Source of the DNA: Vitellaria paradoxa
Lineage: Eukaryota > Streptophyta > Magnoliopsida > Ericales > Sapotaceae
DNA length: 64,000 bases
Assembly: GCA_019916065.1 (NCBI GenBank)
Contig: CM034233.1
Coordinates: forward strand, 47,694,141 to 47,758,140
Reading direction: 5' to 3'
The translations under genes were made by a program, and so were the position numbers. Positions 35,001-45,905 of this stretch are shown here, piece by piece (the stretch's first letter is position 1; each line of letters starts with the position of its first letter). The notes under the pieces are model-generated. The model ran no database searches. It worked only from the letters and a program-made list of their open reading frames with translations, and had not been told where the DNA came from.

Positions 35001-35376
35001 TTTGTGCCAAAATGGATAATTCTAGGCTTTTTGGTCCATTACCTCCAAATCTTTAATTAATTACATGCCTAATGACTTTCATATAAATTTTCAGATTAAA
35101 AAAAAAAAAAGTTATACTATGGATCAACCTCAAAATTTAACTATTGTTTTTTAAATTGTTGTGTACATGATACTTTTGGAGTGCAAAAATCTCAAAAAAT
35201 CTTCAACATTCTTCAAAAATTTCTAATTTTTATCAACTTTCTCAACATCTAAAATCTCAATTTTTTTCAAGTTTCTCCAACTTTTATGAAAAAATTTTCA
35301 GCTTTTATTAACTTTTACTAATTTTTTCCAACTTTTACTTTTTTTTCACACTTTTTAAGGAACACAATAAATATCC
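32082..35376 (-). repeat. Partial LTR of the LTR2 family (chromovirus-like)
   Basis: Starts TGTCACACCCCAGATGTCA, like the LTR edges at 49860 and 63723. Shared landmarks with the solo LTR at 49860-60754 are the repeated CAATCAACGTC..CGTT..GTCACGATT blocks (32790-32870 against 59450-59530) and CCTAACAACAAACCGATC (34635 against 60146). GC-rich CCCCTGCAC/GCCCCTCTGCAC-type motifs lie at about 34170-34225. A CACTA MITE sits inside. The end typical of the family is not found before the Athila-type LTR at 35377. Confidence 0.65.
33382..33961. mobile_element. Non-autonomous mini-CACTA element
   Basis: 580 bp. The left end CACTACAAGAAAATGGAGTA and the right end inverted CACTATAGAAAATCTGGGTA share the CACTA terminus. 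Inside are many copies of a TTTCCTCGCTAAAA-like unit in both orientations, which act as subterminal repeats in this superfamily. Flanking triplets are ATT and ACT, so the 3-bp duplication is imperfect or mutated. No coding capacity. Confidence 0.75.
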
Positions 35377-36610
35377 TGACCGACCCTAAAATGTGTTCGG
35401 GTTCTATCTCTCAAGTGCAAAAGGATGGTCATAGTCTTACTCGGTGAGAACCAAGGTCATCTCCACAGGGAGGGCATTGTTAAAAACTCTAGACTTATTC
35501 TCTTAATTAATAAGTGATCCTAAGTTAATCTAAACTAATTTTGAATTTTTATAATGTTTGAGTATGGTTAGGTTGAGAATGGTAAAGTGAAGGAATTGTG
35601 ATTCTAAATTAAGATAAAAACACTACAAAGAAAATAACTAAGACAATCTTGACTTCAAACCAAATCCGATAGTGGGATATTGATGGTTTACTCAAATGCA
35701 TTTGTAATTCAACCTAACAAACGCACATGCATTGCTAGGTCGGAAGATATTTCATTAAAACCCATTTTATGGAACTCAAGGTAAGCGGAGACATTTAAAA
35801 TAAGTTTCGGACTCATCGGGACTTTGAATCGAACACCTAGTATGCACGAGCGTTAACTCGTAACCAGGCTTTCATTATAACACGGATGAACTGATTTCTT
35901 AAGAAAACTTCAAGTTATAGTTTTATGAAAATAGGTTCCAAATCACCGGGCCATTGAACCAACCACTTGATGTGCACGAGTGGCCAATCGTAACTATGCT
36001 TTTGTTATAACACAGGTGATTGATTTCGTAAGTAAACCAAATCTGGGTTTTGAAAAATATATTTCTAACTCACTGGGACATTGAACCAAACACTTGGTGT
36101 GCACAAGTAAAAACTTGCAACCAAGCGATGGTTGTAACACAAGTGAGTTAATTTCGAAAGAACCCTAGCTTACTATGAAATTCCAATTAGAAATCAAAAA
36201 TATGTTTTATTTAAAAGAATATTTTATATTTGAGTTCACCAAACCACCACACCACCTTCAATGGCTTGAAGTCAAGGACGAACCCTAGCCTAACATAATC
36301 GAACTACGAAGAGGAAAATAAACTTGCATATCATCCATTAATGTAAAATAAACAAGTACAAAGTAAAAACGAAAGATGAAAAGCGGCAACAAAATACTAC
36401 GAAGTAAAAGCGAACGACAAAAACCACAAACAAAATACTACAAAGTAAAAGCGAAAGACGAAAAACAAAAAAGAAGTACTTTGAATTGAGAATATCGAAA
36501 AGTAAAGCACTTACATGTAAACCCTAGGTGCAAAAGTAATGTAATTCTTCTCCAAAATAAAATATAAAGCGGCTACCTAAGTTCTCTCCTAAACCTAATC
36601 TGAAAATCCC

Positions 36611-36617
36611 TTTTATA
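36611..36617 (-). promoter_or_regulatory. TATA box of the second Athila-type LTR
   Basis: The minus strand reads CTATAAAAGGG. Four GGGCGCCCATGG-like motifs start about 70 bp upstream, mirroring the layout in the complete Athila LTR. Confidence 0.6.
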
Positions 36618-37228
36618 GATGACTACAATGACGGGTATAAGGGGTACATCACATTGGATAAAAAAAACCAAAGGTCAAGGGTGAGGGGCGCCCATGGTGG
36701 ATGTGGGGCGCCCATGGTGAGTGTACTCCAGCTGTTTGACAAAATTCTTCTGAGAACTAGCTTTTCTGCCCAAATCAAGCTCTTTGTGGGCACCCATTTG
36801 ATCTATGGTAGGGCACCCATGGTTGAGGAGGGGCACTCATTTGCAACTATAGTGAATAGTGCTTCTTAGATAACTTTCTGTTCCTGATTTCTGACGTAAT
36901 TTTGACCCTCAAGATGATCAATTTGGGCTTTGGCTAAAACACGAAAGTTGTAGCCCTTCATGTCTTGTTTCTAACCCAAAACGAATTGCGCTACTTGGAT
37001 TGTGAGGAAAAAGTTATGGTTGGAAAACTGAGAGGGTGTTGAGCTGGAACTTCAACGGCACACCACTTCAATCATTTTGAACTTCAAACCATTTCCTTCT
37101 CCTTGGCAGCCATGGTAGTCGATCTTATGCCTTGGGATGGCTCTTCAAAAGTTGAAGAAGTCTTGGGAGTCTTTGGACTTTTCTTACACTTTCTTTATTC
37201 TAGCTTGCCTTGGCTCCTCCTCACATGC

Positions 37229-37231
37229 AAC
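37229..37231. repeat. Target-site duplication AAC (left); right copy 46075-46077
   Basis: A three-base duplication on both sides of the CACTA termini. Short, but in the right place and of the right length. Confidence 0.7.
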
Positions 37232-37547
37232 CACTGCAAAAAATGCCGACCAATTGGTCGGCAAAAAGTTTAGAATTGAAAATTTAAAAAAATAAAAATT
37301 TAAATGTGGTACCACGTGGCATTATTTGTTGACATGTCATCATGCCACATGGCACCTTGGTGTTGTGCCACGTGTTGATCTATCATTATGCCACGTGTCG
37401 TCTCTATATTTTTTAGATTTTTGTTGTTATTGTTGGTGAGACTCGAACTCATGCCATCTCTTTGGAAGCTGACGTGTTTGGCCACTAGGCCAAGCTTTCA
37501 TTTGTATATTATTTTACATATTTATATATATATTAAAAAAATTTTAA

Positions 37548-38058
37548 CACTTTTGCCGACCAATTGGTTGGGAAAAGTTCCCCTTTAGCGACCAATTGGT
37601 CGCCAAAAGTGTTAAAATTTTTTCTATTTTTATTTAATTATTTCAACTTTTTTTTAATAATTTTTTTTTACACTTTTGCCGACCAATTGGTCGCAAAAAA
37701 TGTTAAAATTTTTATTATTTTTATTTAATTATTTTAACTTTCTTTGTAATAATTATTTTTACACTTTTGCCGACCAATTGGTCGGGAAAAGTTCCCTTTT
37801 AGCGACCAATTGGTCGCCAAAAGTGTTAAAATTTTTATTATTTTTATTTAATTATTTTAGCTTTCTTTGTAATAATTTTTTTATACTTTTGCCAACTAAT
37901 TGGTTGGGAAAAATTCGCCTTTAGCGACCAAATGTATATTTGGTCAGAAAAAGTTGCCTTTAGCGACCAATTAGTCGGGAAAAGTTATCCTTTGGTGACT
38001 AATATTTTTTTGGTCGGGGAAAAGTGACTATTAGCGACTAAATTTATATTTGGTCGGG
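37548..38058. repeat. CACTA subterminal tandem repeats
   Basis: Four diverged units starting near 37548, 37671, 37759 and 37882, each carrying ACACTTTTGCCGACC then AATTGGTCG, an inverted second copy, and an AT-rich spacer (TTTATTTAATTATTTTAAC). Full units are about 123 bp; one is shortened to 88 bp. Such arrays bind the transposase in CACTA elements. Related but fewer copies are at 45993-46055. Confidence 0.75.
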
Positions 38059-38169
38059 ACTTACAACACATTGCCCTAAACTGGCTACGCGACTATCAGG
38101 TTTCCCCACCGAGTCAAGTTCAAGATTTACTAAATCTTGTAAATAAAATAAGAATCTAATTTTTTTATC

Positions 38170-40251
38170 ATGTCTTTCTTGTCTAGATCTATGTCTAGGG
38201 CATCAAGTTCATCCCAAGATAGTAATATAATAAATCAAGAAGAACAAAATATTCAAAATCTACAACAACCTATATCAAATTGGAAAATCCCAAATGTTCC
38301 TATTAAAAAAGTTTATCATATTAAAAAATGGTCTTTTTCTTCTGATTATTCTATCAAGACAGTTAAACAAACTGACCCATTTACATCTGAATGTCAATCT
38401 ATCAAACTCCTTGACTCTAGTATCATTAGGAAACATCAAGAAAAATATTCATACATTCACTTTGGATTAGTTCAAATAGCCATCCAACCATTAACTAGGA
38501 GTGGATTAAATACATCAATTCTACTCTGTCTTAGAGATCAAAGACATCGTAAATTTCAAGACTCTTTACTAGGAGTTATTGAAACTAGTTTATATAATGG
38601 TCCTATATATTTTAACTATTTTCCAAATTATCTGGTTTCTTTACATGATACTGGAATATTAAATTCTCTTGTTCTTAAAATACAAACATCAGGATATGAC
38701 ATGGAACCTGGAAATATTCCTTTTGCTGTAATCTATAAAATCCATTATAAGACTATGACCACTATTACGGATCCTTTAGTTAAAACAATTAACCCTAAAG
38801 GAGAAACAATCTTTTTCCAAACTCAAAAAGAAAACTCTAATTTAATAGTTCCACAAACCATACTCTGGAGTGATATCAATCTCCTAGAAGAATGGGAATT
38901 AGAAGACCAAGTACCCGCTCCAAAAATAGAAAACAAAAAATTCCAACAAATTGAAGAACTCCCAAATGGATCTGTCAAACTCAAATTTTTATCCACAAAA
39001 CTTTCTAATTTACAAATTAAAGAAGATGGAGAAATACCTTTTCAAACAAAAAATTTTAATGAATCTCATCAACTTCCTAGATCCTCTTATTCTAGAGAAC
39101 CTTATCAACCTCCAAGATCATCCTATCAACCTCCGAGATCTTCTTGTTCCTCTATTCCAACATCAAGCAATTATGAACCTCTTAAGCTTAATAGGGTTAG
39201 AAATAGATCAACCATACCCCAACCTATTTACACGGATCAAATAAATCAACAAGAAAAAGATGATGAAGACAAATCCTCTGAACATATGTCCCCAACTCAA
39301 TTTCAAATGCAAGATGACCCTCAAATATTTGTCATTAATAGAGAATTTATTATGGACAAAAGTATATTAAAGAAAGATTTTGAATCATCCGAAAATAATC
39401 AAAAAAGAGAATGGTTCTTATCAAACTTTGATGAAGTTGCCAGAATACCAATAAGAGAAGAATTTTACAAATATGTTCAAAATTATAAAACTCATTTTAG
39501 ATTTTTTGATTGGTTTGAGAAATATGCTGTCAATAATTCTATAAATTATCCTTTTACCAAAGAAATAAATGTTACCCAAAAACCCCAACAATGGAATACA
39601 TCAGAAGGTACTAAACAATCTACCCATCCACCTCATGAAGAAATATCTATTCAATATAGAAATTCAATCATTAAGGCTTCACCTTATAAAATGAAATCAC
39701 CATCAGAGTCTGATATAACATCTAAAGATATACAAAAAATCTTAGAACAAAATAACTTTACAAATAAAAACCTTAAAACAATTAGTGATCAATTAAATAG
39801 AATTGAAAATAATTTACAAGAATCAGAACCTGCAATAAGTCAAAATTCACATCAAAAACCTTTATTTATTCCTCATGAAATTCCTAAGAAAATCAATACT
39901 CAATTAAAAGATAAAGATCTAATACAAGATATTGATAATAAGATTAAAAACCTACAAAACACATTGACTTTTATGGTTGCTCCTGAAACACCATCTCCAT
40001 CAATAAAAGCCATCCACACATTATCACAATTATCTGAAACAGAAGTTGAAGAAATATTAGAAACTTTTACTCCTCAAAATCAAACAATCAATATGGCCAG
40101 ATGGAATCATAACAAACATAATACAAAACAAATAAAAAATTATTATCCAAGACCATCTTTCCCAGATCAACAATATGAAGAATTAGTTGAACCAACTCAA
40201 TTTTTCAAAGGCACTGGAATCTATAAATGGAATTTAGATGGATTAACATAA
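38170..40251 (+). pseudogene. Caulimovirid ORF1, movement-protein part
   Basis: First open part of viral ORF1, 693 codons from the ATG at 38170 to an in-frame TAA at 40249-40251. Residues about 50-270 look like a 30K-type movement protein, a beta-rich domain that opens plasmodesmata (HFGLVQIAIQPLT, LGVIETSLYNGPIYFNYFPNY, IPFAVIYKIHYK). Residues about 310-370 are a proline/serine/tyrosine-rich linker with PPRSSYQPPRSS-like repeats. A charged coiled-coil-like segment follows at about 520-590. The reading frame continues in the same phase after the stop, so the stop is a later lesion in a longer polyprotein. Confidence 0.8.
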
Positions 40252-41619
40252 TATCAAAAGATTAATAAATTACAAGAAATGGCAATGGTTGCAAGTGCTT
40301 ATAAAATGAAAAAGCAATGTTCTGATAAAGCCGTAGCAGAAATTCTTATATCCGGATTTTCTGGAAGACTCAAAACTTGGTGGGATAAATATCTTACTGA
40401 ATCAGAAAAAGATAATATATTAAATGCTATCAAAACTGATGAATTTAATGAACCTATAAAAGTTGAAGATGAAGATGATAATCCAACAATAATAGAAGAT
40501 GCTGTTAACACCCTAATATTTTCTATTGTCAAATATTTTATAGGAAACACATCAAAAATTGAAGAAAGATCGTCCATAATCTTAACAAACTTAAAATGTC
40601 CAAAACTTCAAGACTATCACTGGTATGAAGAAACATTTTTAACAAAACTTGGAATGAGAGATGATCAGCGTCTCCCGTTCTGGAAAGAAAAATTTATTGA
40701 TGGATTACCAAGATTATTTGCTGAAAAAGTAAAAACTAGATTAAGAGAACAAAATGAAGGCATAATACCTTATGAACATTTAACATTTCCAGATATATCA
40801 GACACTATAAAAGACATAGCATTTGAAATTTGTACTAATTTCCAATTAAACCAAAGATTACAAAGAGAATTAACACAATCACATAAAGAGTTAGGCACAT
40901 TTTGTGAATAATTTGGATTAGCTAAACAAAATTTACCTCCATTAAGAAAACATAAAAAACATAAAAAGCTAATACCCAAACCCTATTATAAAAAGAAAAG
41001 ACAACCTAGTCAAGATAATTTTTACAAAAAATCTTACAAAAATAAAACAAATCATTTCCAACATAAGAAAAAATCGAAAAGGCCTATTAACAATCAGAAA
41101 ATACCCCCAACATGTTATAAATGTGGAAAAATAGGACATTATAAAAATAATTGTCCATTAAAAAGCAAAATAAATTCCTTAGATATTGATGAACACCTCA
41201 AAAAACAATTGAAAATATTGATGTTAAGTAATTCTGAATCAGAATATGAAAAATCAAATTCTCAAGATGACTTTGAAATAGATAATATCACATCATCAAC
41301 TGAATCTAATACAGAAATATCTGATGATTCATCTAGTAGCAAAACTATCAAGCAAAACTGGCATTGTAATGTTATTACCAGAGAACAAGAATTAATTATG
41401 GAAATGATTGAAGATATAGAAGACCCTCAGCTGAAAAGAAATTATTTATTAAAACTAAAAGAAAACCTTCAACAGACTAAGAAGAACAAAGAAAAGGTAG
41501 TAGAAAATTGTTATGATCTAGATTCAATATTAAAAAAGGCTAAACAACCTCAGAAATCACAAAAAATTCCAATAGAAGACATTAAACTTGAAATAAAAGA
41601 AATCAAAAAAAAAAATTAG
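40252..41619 (+). pseudogene. Caulimovirid ORF1, capsid-like part and zinc knuckle
   Basis: In phase with the preceding part. The capsid-like domain shows ILISGFSGRLKTWWDKYL, FLTKLGMRDDQRLPFWKEKF and IDGLPRLFAEKV. A TAA at 40909-40911 interrupts it. A lysine-rich basic stretch (about 40915-41100) leads to CYKCGKIGHYKNNC at 41113-41154, a complete CCHC knuckle expected to bind nucleic acid. An acidic serine-rich segment and a helical segment follow, ending in an A-run at 41606-41616 where the frame is lost, most simply by a one-base length change in that run. Confidence 0.8.
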
Positions 41620-41740
41620 AACTCTAAAACAGGAACTAGGACTATCAAAATCAGAGATTCAATAATTAACAAAACAAGTATTAATTCTAAAAAATCAACA
41701 TATTAAGGATACTATAGCCTCAACCTCTGATCAAGAAACC

Positions 41741-43771
41741 TTGTTAACCCATAGTAAAGAACATAAAAAAGATTATATTTTCCTATTAACCCAAATATCC
41801 TACCAAAAATGGAATGTAAAATTAAAAATTGTAATTAATAAAGAATATACTATTAATACTACTGCACTCTTTGATTCTGGTGCTGACCTTAACTGTATAC
41901 AGGAAGGATTAGTACCCATAAAATATTTTGAACCAACAAAAGAAAGACTATCATCTGCTAATGGTATGCCATTAAAAGTCAAATATAAATTAACAAAAGC
42001 TCATGTATGTAATCAAAATATATGCATAAAAACTCCATTTATTTTAGTAAAAGATTTAAATAGAGAAGTAATATTAGGAACACCTTTCTTAAATCTTATC
42101 CAACCCATGACTGTATCTCCTAAAGGAATTTCTACTAATATATTTGACCAAGAAATTATATTTGAATTTCTTAATCCTCCAAATATTAAAGATTTGAATA
42201 TTTTAAAAGATATAGCTATAGAAAAAATCCAAATAAATAATATCTCAAAAATCATAGTAAAAGAAAAACATCTAATGCTCTTAAAACAAGAAAAGGTGTG
42301 TCAACAAATCAAAACTCAACTTCAAGATAGCCAGTTGAAATTGGCAATTGAGAATTTTAAAAATAAAATAATCAAAGAAGTTTCTTCCACCATTCCAAAT
42401 GCATTTTGGAATAGGAAAAGCCATATAGTTACCCTTCCTTATATTAAAAATTTTCAAGAATCAAAAATTAAAACAAAAGCCAGACCTATCCAAATGAATC
42501 AAGAACTTTTGGATTACTGCAAAAAAGAAATCCAAGATTTATTAGATAAAAAACTAATAAGACCATCCAAATCTCCCTGGAGTTGTGCTACTTTTTATGT
42601 AAATAAAAATGCTGAAATAGAAAGAGGAACTCCAAGGCTAGTAATAAATTACAAGCCTTTGAATGATGTTTTGCAATGGATAAGGTATCCAATCCCTAAT
42701 AAGCAAGACCTCCTTCAAAGACTTGTTCATGCTAAAATATATTCAAAATTTGATTTAAAATCTGAATTTTGGCAAATCCAGATCTCAGAATCAGATAAAT
42801 ATAAAACAGCATTCACTGTCCCTTTTGGACAATATGAATGGAATGTAATGCCTTTTGGATTAAAAAATGCTCCAAGTGAATTTCAAAAAATCATGAATGA
42901 CATCTTTAACCCATATTCTGATTTCTCAATAGTATACATTGATGATATATTAATCTTCTCAAATAGTATTCAATCTCATTGGAAGCATTTAAACACTTTC
43001 CTTTATATTATAAAGAAAAATGGTTTAGTGCTTTCTCCATCAAAAATTAATCTCTTTCAAACAAGGATAAGATTTCTTGGACATTACATTGATCAAGGAA
43101 CAATTACTCCAATTGAAAGAGCTTTAGAATTTGCAAGTAAATTTCCTAATGAAATTAAAGATAAAAAACAACTTCAGAGGTTTTTAGGGAGCCTCAACTA
43201 TATTTCAGAATATTATCAAAAACTTAGTATCATTGCTGCTCCATTGAGAGAAAGACTTAAGAAAAATCCTCCTCCGTGGTCTCCACAACATACCCAGATT
43301 ATTAAACAACTCAAACAACATCTTAAGTCTTTGCCATGTTTGCATATAGCAAATCCTCTAGCTTATAAAATTGTAGAAACAGATGCATCAGATCTAGGAT
43401 ACGGTGGTATTCTAAAACAACGTCTTCATGGCCACCATCAAGAACAATTAGTCCGGTTTACATCAGGAACATGGACTAATGCCCAGAAGAATTATAGCAC
43501 TATTAAAAAGGAAATTTTATCTATTGTATTATGCATTCAAAAATTTCAAAGTGATTTATTAAATCAAGAATTTTTAATCAGAATTGATTGTAAGGCTGCT
43601 AAGCATGTTTTACAAAAAGATGTTCAAAACATTGCATCAAAACAGATTTTTGCAAGATGGCAAGCTATTTTATCAGTTTTTGATTATAAAATTGAATACA
43701 TCAAAGGAGAAGCAAATTCCATCCCTGATTTTCTTACCCGTGAATTCTTGCAGGGAAACCATGCCTCCTAA
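41741..43771 (+). pseudogene. Caulimovirid ORF1, aspartic protease, RT and RNase H
   Basis: A 676-codon open stretch in a different phase from the upstream part; a further TAA near 41673 lies in the same phase. The protease active site is DSGAD at 41873. RT motifs are visible: PRLVINYKPLND, KFDLKSEFWQIQI, FGLKNAPSEFQKIMN and YIDDILIFS (Tyr at 42935). In motif A the residue after Ser is Glu, where a small residue is usual, so activity is doubtful. RNase H shows VETDASDLGYGG, YSTIKKEILSIVLCI and RIDCKAAKHVL, ending DFLTREF. No integrase follows. It ends at TAA 43769-43771, overlapping the next ORF start. Confidence 0.85.
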
Positions 43772-45199
43772 ACCTATTGACCATCTTCATCAACCCAACA
43801 ACCAATATCAAAAGAATCATATGCTATGGTACCTATTAAATCATCCTCTAGTCAAACCACACCCTTACCAACTACCATTCCCAGGGTCCTTCCATTCTCT
43901 CCCAGTGACTGGTATACCCAGTTACTTGAAGAAGAAAGACAACAACAATAGATATTAAACCAAGTGGCTAATAAGAGCTTTGCTCAAACAGTCGCAATTG
44001 GATCATCAAAAGAGGTGGCTACACGTCCCTCTTCATCATCTATGGTGGCTCTTGGCCCCATAGCCTCTTCATAAAAAAATGTGGTGGTATCGGCAAATCC
44101 CACACCAATTTCTAAAACTTCCCTATCATCAAAATCACAATATTTTCCCAAACCACAAACCTATCTTATTACCAGATTATCTCAAGAATATGAAAACCCA
44201 TTCACAAATCCACCCAATTACCAAGTTATCCATGATCTTCTTCAAACCGTATTTCTTCCAAATAACCATTTTGTAACTTCAAATTCTATGAAAACCCACA
44301 AATTTTATGAATTTATACTGATTGACACTGAATCAGTATCTTTTAAACATTATCCAGATAAATTTGTCCAAACCCAAATAGCTTATTCAACATGTCAAAT
44401 TATCAAAATCTTATCTTTTGAAGACTGGGGAGGACATCCAAACCAATTCTGTCAGTTTTCTCAACATTTTGTTCCATCCACCTACAATTACTGGGATTAT
44501 CAAAAAGCCTGGTATCACACCTTTTATCATCAAAATAAAACATTCAGACATTCTTGGATGTTTTACTTCCACAACAAATTCCATCAAGACCTTCCAGCAT
44601 GGTTCATCGAATGGTGGAACATGTTTGGGCCAGTACCAGACATATTACCCCAACAAGCTCATCAAGGCCTCCAGATTTATCAAGATAGATTTAAAATCCC
44701 ATCTTATTTTCTTATGAACCAATTCCCTCATTTATTCTATTTCTTCCAACAATTCTCTCTTGCCTGGATCATCCAATGGGAATATTTTCATCAAGAACCA
44801 ACCATTTCATCACTAATCCGAAGAATTAAAGTCAAATGGTGGGAGCAATTTAAAATTGACAGGGTTACTCCCGCAGCCATTGATAAATATTTCCATCAGC
44901 ATCCAACATTAACAACATCAACAACCCCTCAGTTCCTTCTTCAAAAAAGCCAGAATATATCAAAACTTGAAGCTACAGCATCAAAAAAGGAATTAAAACA
45001 ACAATTATTAGCTGCATTAGAATCATTATCAGAACAGGAATCAAGTGAGGACTCCAATTCGGCAGAAAGCTTCAATTCAGTCAATCTTGGCAATGATAAT
45101 GAAGACGACTGCTATGGTATCCTTCTCCTTATCAATAATCCTACTCCACCAGCACCAATCAAGGAGAAAAAGAAAACAAAAGCAAAAGCCAAAAGTTGA
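43761..45199 (+). pseudogene. Caulimovirid ORF2, function unknown
   Basis: The ATG at 43761 overlaps the end of ORF1 by 11 nt. The frame is then shifted by one between about 43772 and 43810 and interrupted by TAG near 43951 and TAA near 44070; the remaining 370 codons to 45199 are open. That body is rich in Trp, Phe, His and Gln (FEDWGGHPNQF, SWMFYFHNKFHQDLPAWFIEWWNMF, RIKVKWWEQF). A Thr/Ser-rich and then an acidic Ser/Glu part follow, and a lysine-rich end (KEKKKTKAKAK). I know no function; florendovirus-type genomes have a second ORF of unknown role at this place. Confidence 0.65.
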
Positions 45200-45468
45200 T
45201 TATCAAGCTCACATGCCTGTCAATCGATTATCAAGCTACTGCAGATTCACATGCCTGGAATCATTCATCAAGAACATCAAGTCTCACATGCCAAAGAAAC
45301 TGTTGCCATCAAACTTTATGTCACTTTTCAGCTTTATGTCAACTTTATGCATTTATCATCTTTAGCTTTATCTTTACGTCAAACTTTATGTCATCTTTGT
45401 AAAAAGAAGTCAGGCTCTTTATCAGTACCCATCACGGGAAAAACTGTAGCCTGATTCCTTTTCCTCTC

Positions 45469-45475
45469 TATAAAA
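45469..45475 (+). promoter_or_regulatory. Caulimovirid promoter TATA box
   Basis: TATAAAA in CTCTATAAAAGGAGACGG, about 270 bp after ORF2, at the position of the pregenomic-RNA promoter in caulimovirids. The upstream 200 bp hold repeated CAAACTTTATGTCA-like strings (45308-45390). Confidence 0.7.
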
Positions 45476-45660
45476 GGAGACGGAAGAAAACATTGAGGGT
45501 ATTCGGAGAAAAATTTCAGAACCCTTCTGAAAATCAAAACCTCTCTGTTTCATCTCCCTCAAAACTTCCTACCCTTTATCCTGCTATCTCTGATGTATCA
45601 AGTCTAGTCATTTATATCAAGTAAGTTCTTGTATTAAAAATTGTATTTACATTGTTTATT

Positions 45661-45666
45661 AATAAA
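45661..45666 (+). terminator. Caulimovirid polyadenylation signal
   Basis: AATAAA 190 bp after the TATA box. In caulimovirids the signal lies a short way downstream of the RNA start, so that the full-length transcript is terminally redundant; the spacing fits. Confidence 0.6.
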
Positions 45667-45716
45667 GCTTTATTTACATCATCTGTATTTTTATCAGTTA
45701 TATTTCGCTTCATCTT

Positions 45717-45905
45717 ATGATTCAATTGAATTATTATAAACAAAAATTATCTTGGTATAGAACTCGTTTATCTATTACAAGACAAAGAATATTTGAAACT
45801 GACATTCATCAAACAAGAATTTTAGAATCATTATTTATAAGTTATTTTTTCCTAAGAAAAAGAGAAAAATATTATTTAGACAGAATTAAAGAATATTGTT
45901 ATTAA
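45717..45905 (+). CDS. Small ORF in the viral leader
   Basis: ATG to TAA, 62 codons, downstream of the promoter and poly(A) signal, hence in the leader that would precede ORF1 on circular DNA. The product is basic, tyrosine-rich and predicted helical (KQKLSWYRTRLSITRQRIF, FLRKREKYYLDRI). Caulimovirid leaders carry short upstream ORFs that steer ribosomes; 62 codons is long for that. Expression and conservation are unknown. Confidence 0.4.
   Translation: MIQLNYYKQKLSWYRTRLSITRQRIFETDIHQTRILESLFISYFFLRKREKYYLDRIKEYCY

Noticed and set aside
37250..38058. Regularly spaced palindromes resembling a CRISPR-like array
   Set aside because: The spacers are themselves repeated AT-rich sequence, units are 88-123 bp, and the setting is a plant CACTA transposon end.
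44079..44276. Alternative 65-codon frame at the ORF2 start
   Set aside because: It overlaps the ORF2 body in another phase and shows no domain; ORF2 phase is far longer.
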